A stretch of 64,000 bases of DNA from Vibrio lentus. GTDB lineage: Bacteria; Pseudomonadota; Gammaproteobacteria; Enterobacterales; Vibrionaceae. Where the stretch lies: the NCBI RefSeq assembly GCF_030409755.1, contig NZ_JAUFQE010000001.1, forward strand, positions 1,798,001-1,862,000, written 5' to 3'. The translations under genes were made by a program, and so were the position numbers. Under the pieces are notes generated by a model that was not told the origin of the DNA, made no database searches, and was given only the letters and a program-made list of their open reading frames with translations. Positions 45,552 to 56,246 of this stretch are shown here, piece by piece (position 1 is the first letter of the stretch; the number at the start of each line of letters is the position of its first letter).

Positions 45552-45866
45552 TTATTTCTTACCTTGGATTTGCTTGTCTTCTTCTGTTAGTTCACGAATA
45601 CGGCGGCTGATGTCGCGACGAGCTTTTGAAATCTCAGCGCTTTTGATGATGTGATCATCAACGCGGTCTTCGTAGTCAGCTTTCATGTTTTTGATAATGC
45701 CTAGGATCTCGTCATGAGTCATTTCTGGCTTGACGTAGTCAAGTAGGTTATCAAGAAGGTCGACACGCTTACGGTTGTCACGAACTTTCTTTTCGTTGTC
45801 TAAAAGTTCACGCTTAAGTTTGTTCTTACGTCGTGCTTGGTTAACAATTTCAAATACGCTGCTCAT
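45552..45866 (-). CDS. tmaR: DUF496 protein YeeX/TmaR
   Basis: A 104-residue coiled-coil protein. [40 protein letters not shown] (described in part) and [26 protein letters not shown] match E. coli YeeX closely. YeeX was renamed TmaR for its polar localisation and its control of the PTS enzyme EI. Nearly the whole length is charged helix. A good AGGAAAAGGA ribosome site precedes the ATG. Its transcription should run through the repeat element to the terminator at 45224. Confidence 0.88.
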   Translation of the reverse strand: MSSVFEIVNQARRKNKLKRELLDNEKKVRDNRKRVDLLDNLLDYVKPEMTHDEILGIIKNMKADYEDRVDDHIIKSAEISKARRDISRRIRELTEEDKQIQGKK

Positions 45867-46061
45867 AGATTCCTTTTCCTAATCGTCAAATACGTTGTCT
45901 GGTTCTGATTAAAGCACATCAGTTGGTGTTGTAACAGTCTTTAGATCAAAGCAAAAGTAAGGTTGTATAATTATTCGACACTCTCGCTCAAGTGCGATTG
46001 TTTTTATCTAAGAGTTCAAGTTAGTATCCAGTATAGATACTTCATTGATACGAAATGTGAA

Positions 46062-46262
46062 ATGAATCAACAACAATTAGAAACAGACGATCTGGTAGAG
46101 GGTATTACCGAATCTTCAGCAGAACAAAGCAAGCTTCGAGAGGCGTATGTCAAAGAACGTACTTATCTGGAAGTCGTGGAAATAGAGCTAAACCGTTCTA
46201 AAATCATAATGATTGACGAACAAGGCCGAAAGAAAAGAGTACCTATTTTGTCTGAGCACTAG
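46062..46262 (+). CDS. Small acidic protein, unknown
   Basis: A 66-residue hydrophilic protein beginning MNQQQLETDDLVEGITESS from the ATG at 46062 (the frame is open for 33 codons upstream, but those residues are Cys/Tyr-rich and unlike a coding start). Its helical centre is LREAYVKERTYLEVVEIELNRSK and its end is EQGRKKRVPILSEH. No family is recognised. It lies 60 bp upstream of YceH on the same strand and may be part of that transcript. It is divergent from TmaR. Confidence 0.5.
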   Translation: MNQQQLETDDLVEGITESSAEQSKLREAYVKERTYLEVVEIELNRSKIIMIDEQGRKKRVPILSEH

Positions 46263-46322
46263 TCATCATTGGCTGCATTCTTCAGTGTTGAGACGGAGTA
46301 ATCAAAATAATAAAAAGGAAAA

Positions 46323-46982
46323 ATGATGAACACAGTACTTTCCCCAATTGAAGCGAGAATTATCGGTTGTTTGATCGAGAAAGAAGTTACCACTCCTGAT
46401 CATTACCCGTTAACGTTGAACAGCTTAACCACTGCATGTAACCAAAAGAGTAACCGTGAGCCTGTGCTCTCTCTTTCTGAGTCTGAAGTATTAGATGCTG
46501 TTGATGGATTGATAGCGCGTCGTCTTGTCAGTGACGAAAGCAGCTTCAATAGTCGCGTGAATAAGTATCAGCACCGTTTCTGTAATACTGAATTTGGTGA
46601 TTTGCAATTTACTGAGCAAGAGCGTGCGATAATCTGCTGTATGCTTCTTCGTGGCGCACAAACGCCTGGTGAATTGCGCACAAGAACAGGTCGCCTGGCA
46701 AATTTCAGCGATGTTAAGGAAGTGGAAGCTACGCTAGACAAATTAGCCGTAAGAGAAGCGGGTGCTTTAGTGGTGAAGCTGCCACGTGAAGCGGGTAAAC
46801 GTGAATCGCGTTACCAACATTTATTGAGTGGTGAAGTGGATGTTGAGTCATTTGCAACTGCGTCTGTAGGAGCTTCTCAACCAACCGCGAATAGCGGAAG
46901 ACTTGAAGAGTTGGAAACCGAAGTCGCGAGCCTAAAGGCGGAAGTTGCTGAGCTTAAAGAAATGGTTGAATCACTACTTTAG
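46323..46982 (+). CDS. yceH: YceH family protein (DUF480)
   Basis: A 219-residue protein. LSPIEARIIGCLIEKEVTTPDHYPLTLNSLTTACNQKSNREPV (described in part, residues 6-48) is the DUF480 signature, followed by a second winged-helix-like half (CMLLRGAQTPGELRTRTGRLANF, about 100) and a C-terminal coiled coil (LEELETEVASLKAEVAELKEM). E. coli YceH is the clear relative. The fold suggests tandem winged helices but its function is not established. The second ATG (46326) may be the true start by spacing from AAGGAA. The next gene starts directly after its stop. Confidence 0.92.
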   Translation: MMNTVLSPIEARIIGCLIEKEVTTPDHYPLTLNSLTTACNQKSNREPVLSLSESEVLDAVDGLIARRLVSDESSFNSRVNKYQHRFCNTEFGDLQFTEQERAIICCMLLRGAQTPGELRTRTGRLANFSDVKEVEATLDKLAVREAGALVVKLPREAGKRESRYQHLLSGEVDVESFATASVGASQPTANSGRLEELETEVASLKAEVAELKEMVESLL

Positions 46983-47297
46983 ATGTCTATCTTAGATAAA
47001 AATGCGGGTTGGGTGGTGTACTTGATCCGCAATCGTCACAACGCACTTTATTGCGGTGTAACGAATAATTTAGAACGCCGATTTGAACAACATCAAACCG
47101 GTAAAGGTGCAAAAGCCCTTAAAGGCAAAGGCCCACTTGAGCTGGTTTGGAGTTTTGATGTCAGGTCAAAAAGTGAGGCATTGAAAACCGAATACGCGAT
47201 CAAACAATTACCTAAGCCTCGCAAAGAAAAATTGGTATCACTCAAACTAATTATTGAGTGGCAAGAAGACCAAATTCAATATATCGAAGTCTCATAA
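46983..47297 (+). CDS. GIY-YIG domain protein (UPF0213, YhbQ type)
   Basis: A 104-residue single-domain GIY-YIG nuclease-like protein. The motifs are WVVYLIRNRHNALYCGVTNNLERRFEQHQTGKGAKALKGKGP (described in part): VYLI and YCGVT take the GIY and YIG positions, and Arg at RRFEQH is the catalytic Arg. It has the UPF0213/YhbQ length. The ATG follows the yceH stop without a gap (TAGATG), so the two are probably translated from one message. Role unknown, perhaps in DNA repair. Confidence 0.88.
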   Translation: MSILDKNAGWVVYLIRNRHNALYCGVTNNLERRFEQHQTGKGAKALKGKGPLELVWSFDVRSKSEALKTEYAIKQLPKPRKEKLVSLKLIIEWQEDQIQYIEVS

Positions 47298-47316
47298 TTC
47301 ATAGCTAAAATATTCG

Positions 47317-47337
47317 TTATTGATTGAATCTTAATAA
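47317..47337. promoter_or_regulatory. Candidate LuxR/HapR-type operator upstream of luxPQ
   Basis: TTATTGATTGAATCTTAATAA has the symmetry of the known vibrio LuxR/HapR site TTATTGATAAATTATCAATAA and matches it at 16 of 21 positions, with an intact left half TTATTGAT. It lies about 270 bp upstream of luxP, inside the 308-bp gap that should contain the luxP promoter. Confidence 0.45.
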
Positions 47338-47484
47338 TGCAATCCTCTCTATGTAAATAACTTAAATTACTGAATGTAAAGGGTAATTTAATCTTGTGTG
47401 ATCGGCTCGATCTCATCATAGAACTCACTCATTACAGTCTCATTTCCAAATTGACATATTGCACATTTAGAATGTCGTTCTAAT

Positions 47485-47499
47485 TAGCGTTAGACGCTA
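47485..47499. promoter_or_regulatory. Perfect palindrome TAGCGT-TAG-ACGCTA in the luxP promoter region
   Basis: A 15-bp inverted repeat with 6-bp arms, 107 bp before the luxP ATG. It could bind a dimeric regulator; I do not recognise the family. A TTGACA at 47451-47456 precedes it but no good -10 at 17 bp is seen. Confidence 0.35.
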
Positions 47500-47593
47500 T
47501 CATTTATCATCGTTGTCCTACATAATATCTTGTAGCCATACAAAGATATGGTGTCATGCTAGGTTAAAAAGTGAGCCAAAGTAGCTCATATGA

Positions 47594-48699
<1,106 letters not shown>

Positions 48700-48700
<1 letters not shown>

Positions 48701-51282
48701 TGAAGAAAAGCTACGCCAGTACGCCTAGGAACACCTTAGCCAAACTGATTACCCGTATCATTATTTTAGTGATAGGGGTTATGGCACTTGGCGTGCTTAT
48801 TCATAATTATGAAACCAGCAGTAGCATTGTAAAGCAAGAGACGAATCGGACGGTTCAGCAGACATCTAGCTTGATACAGAACATGTTTGATTACCGCTTA
48901 TCGGTCTTACAAATTCACCAAGACAGCAGTTCGCACAGTGCAGTATTAAGAGAATATTTTAATAGCAATGATGATGAAGAAGCGCTGAGTTACTTTTTCT
49001 TTGGTGTTGACCAGCGAGAACCAGATCATGCACCAGACTTGCGTTTCGTTTCTACTCATGACGGTGTCGTTTGGGATGATGGCAATGGTCGATTTTACGG
49101 TTTGGATCAGTCCAATCTGGAAAACATTTCTGGTGAAGTCGCGTTCAGCAGTAACTGGCATTTTTTAAAGCTGGTGACGGAGATTGGAGAACGCCATTTA
49201 TTGGCTCGACGTACGCCGATTGTTGATAATGAAACTGGAGAGGTGCTTGGTCAGTTGTACATCGCCATTGTCTTGGATAATAACTTCTCCCTTGCTGAAT
49301 CTATTCAACAGGGAAGTAACTGCGAAAACATTGTTATAGAGGCTCACGGTACGCCAGTGACTTCTACATTCAGTGGGGATGAAAGTTATACGATCACGGA
49401 TATCCTCAACTACAAACAACATGATCAACTCCCCAGTCATTTTGTGACTATCGCGACGATTAAGATCAATGCGGTCGATACACCACTCATTATCCGCGCG
49501 GTTCAAAAGAACACTAACTTTATTGCGTTAGAAGAAAACTATGAACGCGCGATCATTGTTGTGATTGTCGTGATCATACTCATGTCCTTCTTTGCTAAAG
49601 CTTGGATACAGAGAAAGGTCGCGGCTGAACTCGATAAGTTAATGGATTTTACTCGCTCAGCGAGTGGCGATAATGAAGACTACAACAAGTTTGATGGTTC
49701 TAATATCTTCGAATTTCATCATATTGGATGCACGTTAGAAGATACTTTTGAACGATTGTCTGAACAAAATCAAAAATTCCAAGACCTGTTTAACTTTGCT
49801 CATTCACCGATATTGGTTTGGTCTGATAAAGGCGACTTGATCCAAATGAACCCCGCGGCTCGTATGGCGCTGTTTGATGAAGATGATAACTATGGTGTGA
49901 TAGCTCAGGAGTTCGAACAACGAATGCTGCCTAATATTCAAATGGTGGTTCAAGGGTCAAAGCTCACGGGTATCAATGTACCGATCGGAGAGAAGGTATT
50001 TCGATGGAATATGTCTGCAATCCGAGTAGAGCACGGAATTACAGGGGTGGTGGTACAAGGTCAAGATATTACGAAGCTCATTGAAGCTGAGCGACAGGCC
50101 GATCGCGCTCGTGAAGAAGCCGAGCATCTTGCTAACGTTCGCGCCGACTTCTTAGCAAAGATGAGTCACGAGATTCGGACTCCGCTAAACGGCATTCTCG
50201 GCGTTTCTCAGCTGCTTAAACGTTCGATTCACAGCGAAGATAACCGAGAGCAGGTCGATGTACTTTGTAACAGTGCCGAACATCTACTCGCGGTACTTAA
50301 CGACATTTTGGACTTCTCTAAAATTGAGCAGGGACAGTTCAACATTCAGAAGAAAGATTTTCGCTTAGTCGAGCTTATCAATACGCTCGACAGTATCTAT
50401 CGTCCGCTGTGTAAAGATAAATCGGTCGACTTTAGCATCGTGAACAATCTAGTTAATGATATTGAACTCTATACAGACCAAGTTCGATTGAACCAGATAA
50501 TGTTTAACCTACTGAGTAATGCTCTCAAGTTTACTCATCAAGGCAGCATCTCAGTAAGTTTCGAATTGGAGAGTATCTTTAATTCAGACAACGCTGGTTT
50601 GATCATTCGAGTTAAAGATACCGGTATCGGCATTGATGAGAGCAAGATAGACGCCGTGTTTGAACCTTTCGTGCAAGAAGAAGAAACCACAACTCGCGAG
50701 TATGGCGGAACCGGTTTAGGACTTACCATCGTTAAGAACCTAGTCGATATGCTGGAAGGTGATATCCAAGTGCGCAGCGCTAAAGGAGAAGGATCTGAGT
50801 TTGTTATCGAGATCCCTGTAGAGCTATCTTCACAACCATTATTAGGATCGCCTCTGCAACCTCAGATTGACCCTCAAGCGCTGTTTAGTCATTCCCTTAA
50901 AGTATTGCTGGTGGAAGACAACCACACGAACGCGTTTATCGCACAAGCTTTTTGTAAGAAGTATGGGATGGTTGTCGTTTGGGCTAAAGATGGCTTAGAA
51001 GCGATAGAGTTGGCGAAAGCCGAGGCGTTTGATCTTATTTTGATGGATAACCAACTTCCGAATTTAGGCGGCGTAGAAACAACCCTGCAATTAAGAAGTG
51101 AAATTGGAATATCAACACCGATCTATGCCTGCACAGCTGATGCACAACAGTCGACGCGAGACAGCTTCATGGCGGCAGGAGCCAATTATGTGATAGTTAA
51201 GCCGATCAAAGAGGAATCGTTGCACCAAGCTTTTGTGCATTTCAAAAACGTTTACTCAGGCGACATGGAGCAACCGAGCTAA
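48700..51282 (+). CDS. luxQ: AI-2 hybrid sensor kinase/phosphatase LuxQ
   Basis: An 860-residue kinase paired with LuxP. TM1 is about residues 16-36. The periplasmic tandem-PAS region (about 40-275) contains TTPIVDNE-like and GQLYIAIVLDNN motifs, and TM2 is about 280-300. A cytoplasmic PAS (about 355-460) is followed by the H-box [15 protein letters not shown] (His about 492), the N-box NLLSNALKFTH, DTGIGID and GGTGLGLTIVKNL. The receiver (about 735-850) has VEDNHTN, the phospho-Asp in LILMDNQLP, CTAD and VKPI. Known role: it sends phosphate through LuxU to LuxO at low AI-2 and acts as a phosphatase at high AI-2. The output genes qrr are in the same window. Confidence 0.96.
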
Positions 51283-51298
51283 TAGAGCGTTCTTGTCT

Positions 51299-51958
51299 TT
51301 ATAAAGAACCCGCTGTAAAGGCTTGCTCCAACAGCAACGTTTTCAATTCGTCATTCATCTCTATATGTTCAGGGAACTGTACCCCCAACAACCAACCTTG
51401 GCCTTGTCTTTTTTTACTCACAACCTTGTAGACAAGTTTGCTATCTAAATACTCAGTCAGCATTGAGTCGACCTTGATCTTCCAGCCGATATCGATATCC
51501 GATTGCTGGGTAATATAGATGCCGCAACCTGATGCAGAAAAGTCCACCAAGGTTGCATCCAATGACAAGGTGTCAAAGGTGACTTCACACTCGAGACGAA
51601 CTTTGTACCTTTCGTGCTCGCGAATAGGTTTTGTCGCAAAGCTAGAAGGTGGGCGAAGAAATACAAGATGTGCGGGCGAGGTGATATGAGCTAGTACATT
51701 GGTCTTAAACGCGACAATGTGACCAAGTTCTGTATCGGTAATCGCTCGAATAATGATGTCGACATTACTAAGCTTTCTTAGCGTCAGTGCTTCCGTGGCT
51801 TTTTGTGAAAGCTCCAGAATCAAGTACTGCTCTTGTTTGTGTCCGATATACAGCGTGCTTATCTGAATTGAGTCATCTGGGCCAAATTCCAACACACCTG
51901 CTGTTCTTGTACCGGGTTTAAGGTATCTGAACAGTTCTAAGTTTTTATCTTTATGCAT
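51299..51958 (-). CDS. PilZ-domain c-di-GMP receptor next to luxQ
   Basis: A 219-residue protein from the ATG at 51958 (a TTG three codons earlier is possible). The N-terminal YcgR-like beta domain (about 5-105) is followed by a PilZ domain (about 108-205) with the c-di-GMP motif RYKVR (in EHERYKVRLE) and DFSASGCGI, both intact. It is convergent with luxQ with only 16 bp between stop codons. V. cholerae also has a PilZ gene next to luxPQ (VCA0735, PlzE), so this is likely its counterpart. Confidence 0.88.
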   Translation of the reverse strand: MHKDKNLELFRYLKPGTRTAGVLEFGPDDSIQISTLYIGHKQEQYLILELSQKATEALTLRKLSNVDIIIRAITDTELGHIVAFKTNVLAHITSPAHLVFLRPPSSFATKPIREHERYKVRLECEVTFDTLSLDATLVDFSASGCGIYITQQSDIDIGWKIKVDSMLTEYLDSKLVYKVVSKKRQGQGWLLGVQFPEHIEMNDELKTLLLEQAFTAGSL

Positions 51959-52156
51959 ATTCTTCAATGAACAATGTTAATCATCTGTTCAAAATAATAT
52001 AACGTCCTGATAAATGTATGTCATTAGTTTCATTTAAGTAATTGCAAAAGTTGGGTCAAAAAGTGAATGGCTTTCCAATATTAAAACTCAGCTTACTCTT
52101 ATCTCAAAACACGATACACTGCTGTCGTTAATTATGTACTGATGGAGAAATATTAA

Positions 52157-52507
52157 ATGGAACTGGAAACTTTACTAAACACGCTGACTCAAGCTCCAGA
52201 AAGCATTCAATTTGAAGATACAATGCAGGTGATTGAGGCGAACTATGACTTTTCTGAGAGTGAATTTCGTAATGGTGATGTCGTGAATGCCGCGGGACAG
52301 AACAATGGTTCGTGTAAGATTTTTGCTTTTGGTTTAGCTCAAGAGCTTTCTCCCGAGCAAACACTGGCTTGTTTTGGGCAGTTTTATCGTAATGATGTAT
52401 TAGGCTTTCCTGAGAATACCGACCATCAAAATATTCGTAACTTCATGGTTCATGGTTGGAGTGGTGTACAGTTTTCTCAGCCGGCGCTGATTGCAAAAGC
52501 GAAGTAA
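52157..52507 (+). CDS. HopJ-family protein
   Basis: A 116-residue cytoplasmic protein. VIEANYDFSESEFRNGD and the C-terminal IRNFMVHGWSGVQFSQPAL are typical of the HopJ type III effector family, which is widespread in bacteria that have no such secretion use for it; the effector name should be read as a family label. GGAG lies ten bases before the ATG. It has 190 bp of free upstream space and is divergent from the PilZ gene. Confidence 0.88.
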   Translation: MELETLLNTLTQAPESIQFEDTMQVIEANYDFSESEFRNGDVVNAAGQNNGSCKIFAFGLAQELSPEQTLACFGQFYRNDVLGFPENTDHQNIRNFMVHGWSGVQFSQPALIAKAK

Positions 52508-52572
52508 ACACTGACCAGACTGACATATGTATTCTGAAGCACTAGCACTAGCACTCGGAATCATTACTATTT

Positions 52573-52598
52573 GAAGCGAGAAAGTGACATCTCGCTTC
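52573..52598. terminator. Hairpin between convergent hopJ and DUF1289 genes
   Basis: GAAGCGAGA at 52573-52581 pairs perfectly with TCTCGCTTC at 52590-52598. T-tracts are weak on both sides, so this is a probable but not strong bidirectional terminator. Confidence 0.5.
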
Positions 52599-52633
52599 AC
52601 TTGATGTTTTAGATGTTCAGACAGGTTTACTCA

Positions 52634-52942
52634 TTACTGAATAGGTAATGCAGACAAGCACTTGCGACACATGCAAACCCCGCCTTTATGGATGCTACTA
52701 GTATCACGTTTTTCTAGCTCAAAGCACCAACAGGTTTCTTTACCCGCGCTGATATCACACTGAGCTGGTGCATTACATTGTGGACACTGGTGAGTTGAAC
52801 TCGCACCGCTAAGGCTATCCATCACTGAACCTCTTTCGCTTTCAGATAAGCCTTTCCAACCTATAATTTCATCCATTGTTCTGTGGCAGCCGCTGCATAT
52901 GCCACCATTATTTTTACAAGCCGCTAAGCAAGGTGTTTTCAT
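52634..52942 (-). CDS. Cys-rich DUF1289/CWC zinc-binding protein
   Basis: A 102-residue protein with two metal-binding parts. The N-terminal DUF1289 is MKTPCLAACKNNGGICSGCHRTMDEIIGW, with Cys at 5, 9, 16 and 19. The C-terminal Cys-rich part has CPQCNAPAQCD, CWCFEL and CMCRKCL, resembling cysteine-rich CWC proteins. It has 13 cysteines in all. The role is unknown; zinc or iron binding is inferred from the Cys pairs. It is convergent with hopJ. Confidence 0.8.
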   Translation of the reverse strand: MKTPCLAACKNNGGICSGCHRTMDEIIGWKGLSESERGSVMDSLSGASSTHQCPQCNAPAQCDISAGKETCWCFELEKRDTSSIHKGGVCMCRKCLSALPIQ

Positions 52943-53101
52943 CTATCTGACCCGTCATTCATTTGTGCTGAAATGTAGCACATTTGTTTCTTCTTGAAGA
53001 GCAGTTAGGCTAAGAAATTACTCAGTTAAATTTAGAAATGACCTCGTAATTTTTAGGCTTTTCATGTAGCATCTCGCCCCTTTTGTTGAGTGGGGGATAT
53101 T

Positions 53102-54454
53102 ATGTTTATTGGATTTGATTATGGAACAGCTAACTGTTCCGTTGCAGCTATGGTTAATGGAGAACCTAGCTTGTTACCGCTAGAAGGTAAGAGTCATTAT
53201 ATTCCCTCAACCGTGTTTGCACCGACTAGAGAAAGTGTTTCTGAGCATCTATTTCGCCACTTAAACATCAAGCCCAGCGATGCTATAGGTGAACAGGTGT
53301 TGCGTCGTGCGATTGCATTGAACCGTGAAGAGAGTATCGACTTGGTGCCGGAAGATATGGCATTTGGTCAGGCAGCGTTGAACCTCTATTTAGAAGACCC
53401 ACGCGACGTTTATTACGTCAAGTCTCCGAAGTCTTTCCTTGGTGCTAGCGGCTTACATGATGTTCAGGTGAGCTTCTTCGAAGATTTAGTGTGTGCCATG
53501 ATGGCGAATATTAAAAATCAAGCTGAGCTGACGACTCAAGAGCAAATCAAACAAGCCGTTATCGGCCGACCAATCAACTTCCACGGTCGTGGCGGGGAAG
53601 AAGCAAACAGACAAGCTGAACATATATTGTCTCGCGCAGCTAAGCGTGCGGGCTTTCAAGATATCGCGTTTCAGTTTGAACCCGTTGCGGCGGGACTTGA
53701 TTATGAAAGTACACTGACTCAAGACCAAACCGTATTAGTTGTCGATATTGGTGGTGGTACGACGGATTGCTCATTACTTGAAATGGGACCGGCGTGGTCA
53801 GGTAAATCGGATCGAACTCAGAGTCTATTGGCACACAGTGGCCAGCGAGTTGGTGGTAACGACCTCGATATCTATCTTGCTTTCAAACAATTGATGTCAC
53901 CTTTTGGCATCGGCAGTAAAGGGATTTCAGGTATCGATATGCCGTTGACCCAGTTCTGGAATCCGATCGCAATCAATAACGTTGAAGCTCAGAAGAACTT
54001 CTATTCTCGAGAAAACCTTGCAGCTTTGAAGCTACTTCGTAAGGAAGCGGCAGAGCCACAAAAATTGGATCGATTGATGAAGGTTTATCACGACACGTTA
54101 GGCTACAGCATTGTGCGCAGAGCGGAAGAAGCTAAGATTGCGTTGGCGGAATGCGCTCAGTATCGAGCTGCGATTAATGTCGCTTCTGAGTTAGTTGAAG
54201 TCGACATCTCAGTTGAGCAGATGGTGGATGCTATCGAAACTCCGAAATCAAAAATGATTGAGTTGGTGAAAGAAGCAATACAGCAAGGCCAGAAAAAACC
54301 AGACGTTATCTATATGACGGGTGGTTCTGCTCGTTCTCCAATACTGCGCGAAGCTGTAGAGCAAGCGGTGCCGAATGTTCCAATCGTAAGTGGAAACTAT
54401 TTTGGTTCGGTAACGGCAGGTTTGGCGCGTTGGGCCGAGGTTTGTTTTAAATAA
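53102..54454 (+). CDS. yegD: Hsp70-class ATPase YegD
   Basis: A 450-residue DnaK-like protein without a substrate-binding domain, counted from the ATG at 53102 after GGGGGAT. It starts with phosphate-1 motif MFIGFDYGTANCSVAAM like E. coli YegD. Phosphate-2 is VVDIGGGTTDCSLLEMG (about 215) and the adenosine motif is IYMTGGSARSP (about 405). Length and motifs fit YegD, an Hsp70 relative of unknown client. Monocistronic, with a terminator after the stop. Confidence 0.92.
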   Translation: MFIGFDYGTANCSVAAMVNGEPSLLPLEGKSHYIPSTVFAPTRESVSEHLFRHLNIKPSDAIGEQVLRRAIALNREESIDLVPEDMAFGQAALNLYLEDPRDVYYVKSPKSFLGASGLHDVQVSFFEDLVCAMMANIKNQAELTTQEQIKQAVIGRPINFHGRGGEEANRQAEHILSRAAKRAGFQDIAFQFEPVAAGLDYESTLTQDQTVLVVDIGGGTTDCSLLEMGPAWSGKSDRTQSLLAHSGQRVGGNDLDIYLAFKQLMSPFGIGSKGISGIDMPLTQFWNPIAINNVEAQKNFYSRENLAALKLLRKEAAEPQKLDRLMKVYHDTLGYSIVRRAEEAKIALAECAQYRAAINVASELVEVDISVEQMVDAIETPKSKMIELVKEAIQQGQKKPDVIYMTGGSARSPILREAVEQAVPNVPIVSGNYFGSVTAGLARWAEVCFK

Positions 54455-54490
54455 ATCCGTTCAATAAAACAACAAGTTAAGTGATTTATT

Positions 54491-54524
54491 AGGGTAATTG
54501 GTCTTTGGCTGATTACCCTTTTTT
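54491..54524 (+). terminator. Terminator after yegD
   Basis: GGGTAAT at 54492-54498 pairs with ATTACCC at 54512-54518 and is followed by six T. Confidence 0.78.
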
Positions 54525-54961
54525 GTATCCAGCATTTGTCTGGATACTTAAAGGTCTACTTTGCATTCGAAGTAGAGGGTTTATTTCACGCCTTTAAAGA
54601 TTTCCAGTGGGTTCTGAATGTTACAGGATGTTTCATTTTCAACTGTGGTTTATTTGATGGTCTGATGAGTCTATTTTTAATTTGATTTTTAATGCTCTTA
54701 TTGTGATTTTAAAAACAAAAAATCATTATATTAGATATAAATAAAACACAATAATTTAATGTCATTTTTGTTTTAAGTGGTTGTTTTGTTTTTTAATTTT
54801 GTTTTTTATAGCATTGTTTTTTTTTATTTTATATATTTTAATGCAACTTTTTCGACATTCATCGATTAGTGTTTTCCTACTTGTTAAATGCAGGTAACAA
54901 CTTCTCCGTAAACACGAGGTTGTTAGTGAATAACTCACCCAGTTACATAATGGATATGACA
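54525..54961 (+). other. A/T-rich promoter and leader region of the porin gene
   Basis: About 440 bp without a gene. From 54630 to 54850 it is very A/T-rich with long T and A runs, a pattern that favours H-NS or ToxR-type binding. Near the start codon lies GTTGTTAGTGAA (54919-54930), identical in sense to part of the Qrr core, followed by the small hairpin GTGA-ATAAC-TCAC. The GGAT just before 54962 is the likely ribosome site. Confidence 0.45.
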
Positions 54962-56083
54962 ATGAATAAGAAACTTTTAGCGCTAGCAATTTCTGGTGCA
55001 GTATTTGGTACACAGGCAGTTGCTGTAGAACTTTACAACGAAGACGGCACAACATTCTCAGTTGGCGGTCACGTTTCAGTAAACCTAAATGGTTCTGAGA
55101 ACGGCGATACAGATGTAGGTGCTGACTCACCACGTATCAACTTTAACGCTACTCAAGAACTGAGTAACGGCTTTACTGCTGACGCTAAAGGCGAATGGGC
55201 ACTTAACTACCTTGAAGGTGGTGAAGAGACGTTTACAACTCGTCTAGGTTACGTTGGTCTTACTCACGATGACTTTGGTCGCGCAGTAGTAGGTACTCAG
55301 TGGGCTCCTTACTACGACGTAGCGGGTGTTGCGGATATGCCAATCGCGTTCGCGAATGACTTTATCTACGACAACCACGGTGCTCTTGGTACTGGTCGTG
55401 CAGACAAAATGGTTTCTTACCGCAACGGTTTTGAATTAGGTGAAGCTGGTAAAGTTACTATAGGTCTAGGTTGGCAGGGTACTCAAACTGTTTCTGATAT
55501 CTACTCAGTAACAGAATCAGATGCTACAGGCATTACTGATGAATCTTACACATACGGTTTAAACACTGAAGTTAAGGATCGTACTCAAGTAACCCTAGGT
55601 TACGAGATCATGGGTGCTAAACTTGGCTACGGCTACAACACTGGCGACATCAAGATGATGGGTGAGACGGAAACTGCATCATCTCACGTATTCTCTGCTG
55701 CATACGGCTCTTATGGTAAAGGTCTTTACCTAGCGGGTGTATACGCTTCTAACGAGTTCATGAACTCTACATCAGCATCTGAAACAGTAGGTACTGATAA
55801 AACTACAGTGACGGGCCTTCTAGCTGAAAGTGACGCATACGAGCTATTGGCTGCATACGCACTAGACAACAGCCTAAACTTCATCATCAACTACGAGATG
55901 GTTGAAGGTCGTGTAGTTACAGGCGAGTCAAAAGAAACAGCTCGTGAAGAGCTAGCTCTTCAAACTGAGTACAACTTCACTCCTAAGTTTGTTGGTTACG
56001 CTGGTTACCAGTTCGACCTAAACGACGACAACGGTCGTAATACTGATGACAAGTGGACTATCGGTGGTCGTTACTACCTATAA
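54962..56083 (+). CDS. General porin, OmpU-like
   Basis: A 373-residue outer-membrane trimeric porin. From the ATG at 54962 it begins with a normal signal peptide (MNKKLLALAISGAVFGTQAVA) and mature VELYNEDGTTFSVGGHVSVNL. Earlier in-frame ATGs at 54950 and 54956 would spoil the signal. Repeating aromatic/glycine beta-strands are seen (GFTADAKGEWALNYL, RLGYVGLTHDDFGRAVVGTQWAPYYDVAGV, described in part, including the porin constriction segment). It ends in strand RYYL, close to the usual terminal aromatic, one residue removed. OmpU-type by look. It has an A/T-rich leader and a terminator. Confidence 0.9.
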   Translation: MNKKLLALAISGAVFGTQAVAVELYNEDGTTFSVGGHVSVNLNGSENGDTDVGADSPRINFNATQELSNGFTADAKGEWALNYLEGGEETFTTRLGYVGLTHDDFGRAVVGTQWAPYYDVAGVADMPIAFANDFIYDNHGALGTGRADKMVSYRNGFELGEAGKVTIGLGWQGTQTVSDIYSVTESDATGITDESYTYGLNTEVKDRTQVTLGYEIMGAKLGYGYNTGDIKMMGETETASSHVFSAAYGSYGKGLYLAGVYASNEFMNSTSASETVGTDKTTVTGLLAESDAYELLAAYALDNSLNFIINYEMVEGRVVTGESKETAREELALQTEYNFTPKFVGYAGYQFDLNDDNGRNTDDKWTIGGRYYL

Positions 56084-56158
56084 GTCGCAGACTGATTTAG
56101 CATAGTGTTTACTCCTTAAACTTACCTTTTAGGATACTGTCCTAGACACCATGCCAAG

Positions 56159-56193
56159 CCCTCTCTGATCTTTCGATTGGAGAGGGTATTTTT
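56159..56193 (+). terminator. Terminator after the porin gene
   Basis: CCCTCTC at 56159-56165 pairs with GAGAGGG at 56180-56186, followed by TATTTTT. Confidence 0.78.
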
Positions 56194-56210
56194 CGTTTTG
56201 TTCTACGTAA

Positions 56211-56246
56211 AATACAATCAATACAATAAATACAATAAATACAATC
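56211..56246. repeat. Four tandem 9-bp repeats AATACAAT(A/C)
   Basis: Units start at 56211, 56220, 56229 and 56238, differing only in the last base. The tract lies in the 380-bp gap between the porin terminator and the FAH-family gene. The rest of that gap shows no gene. Confidence 0.8.
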
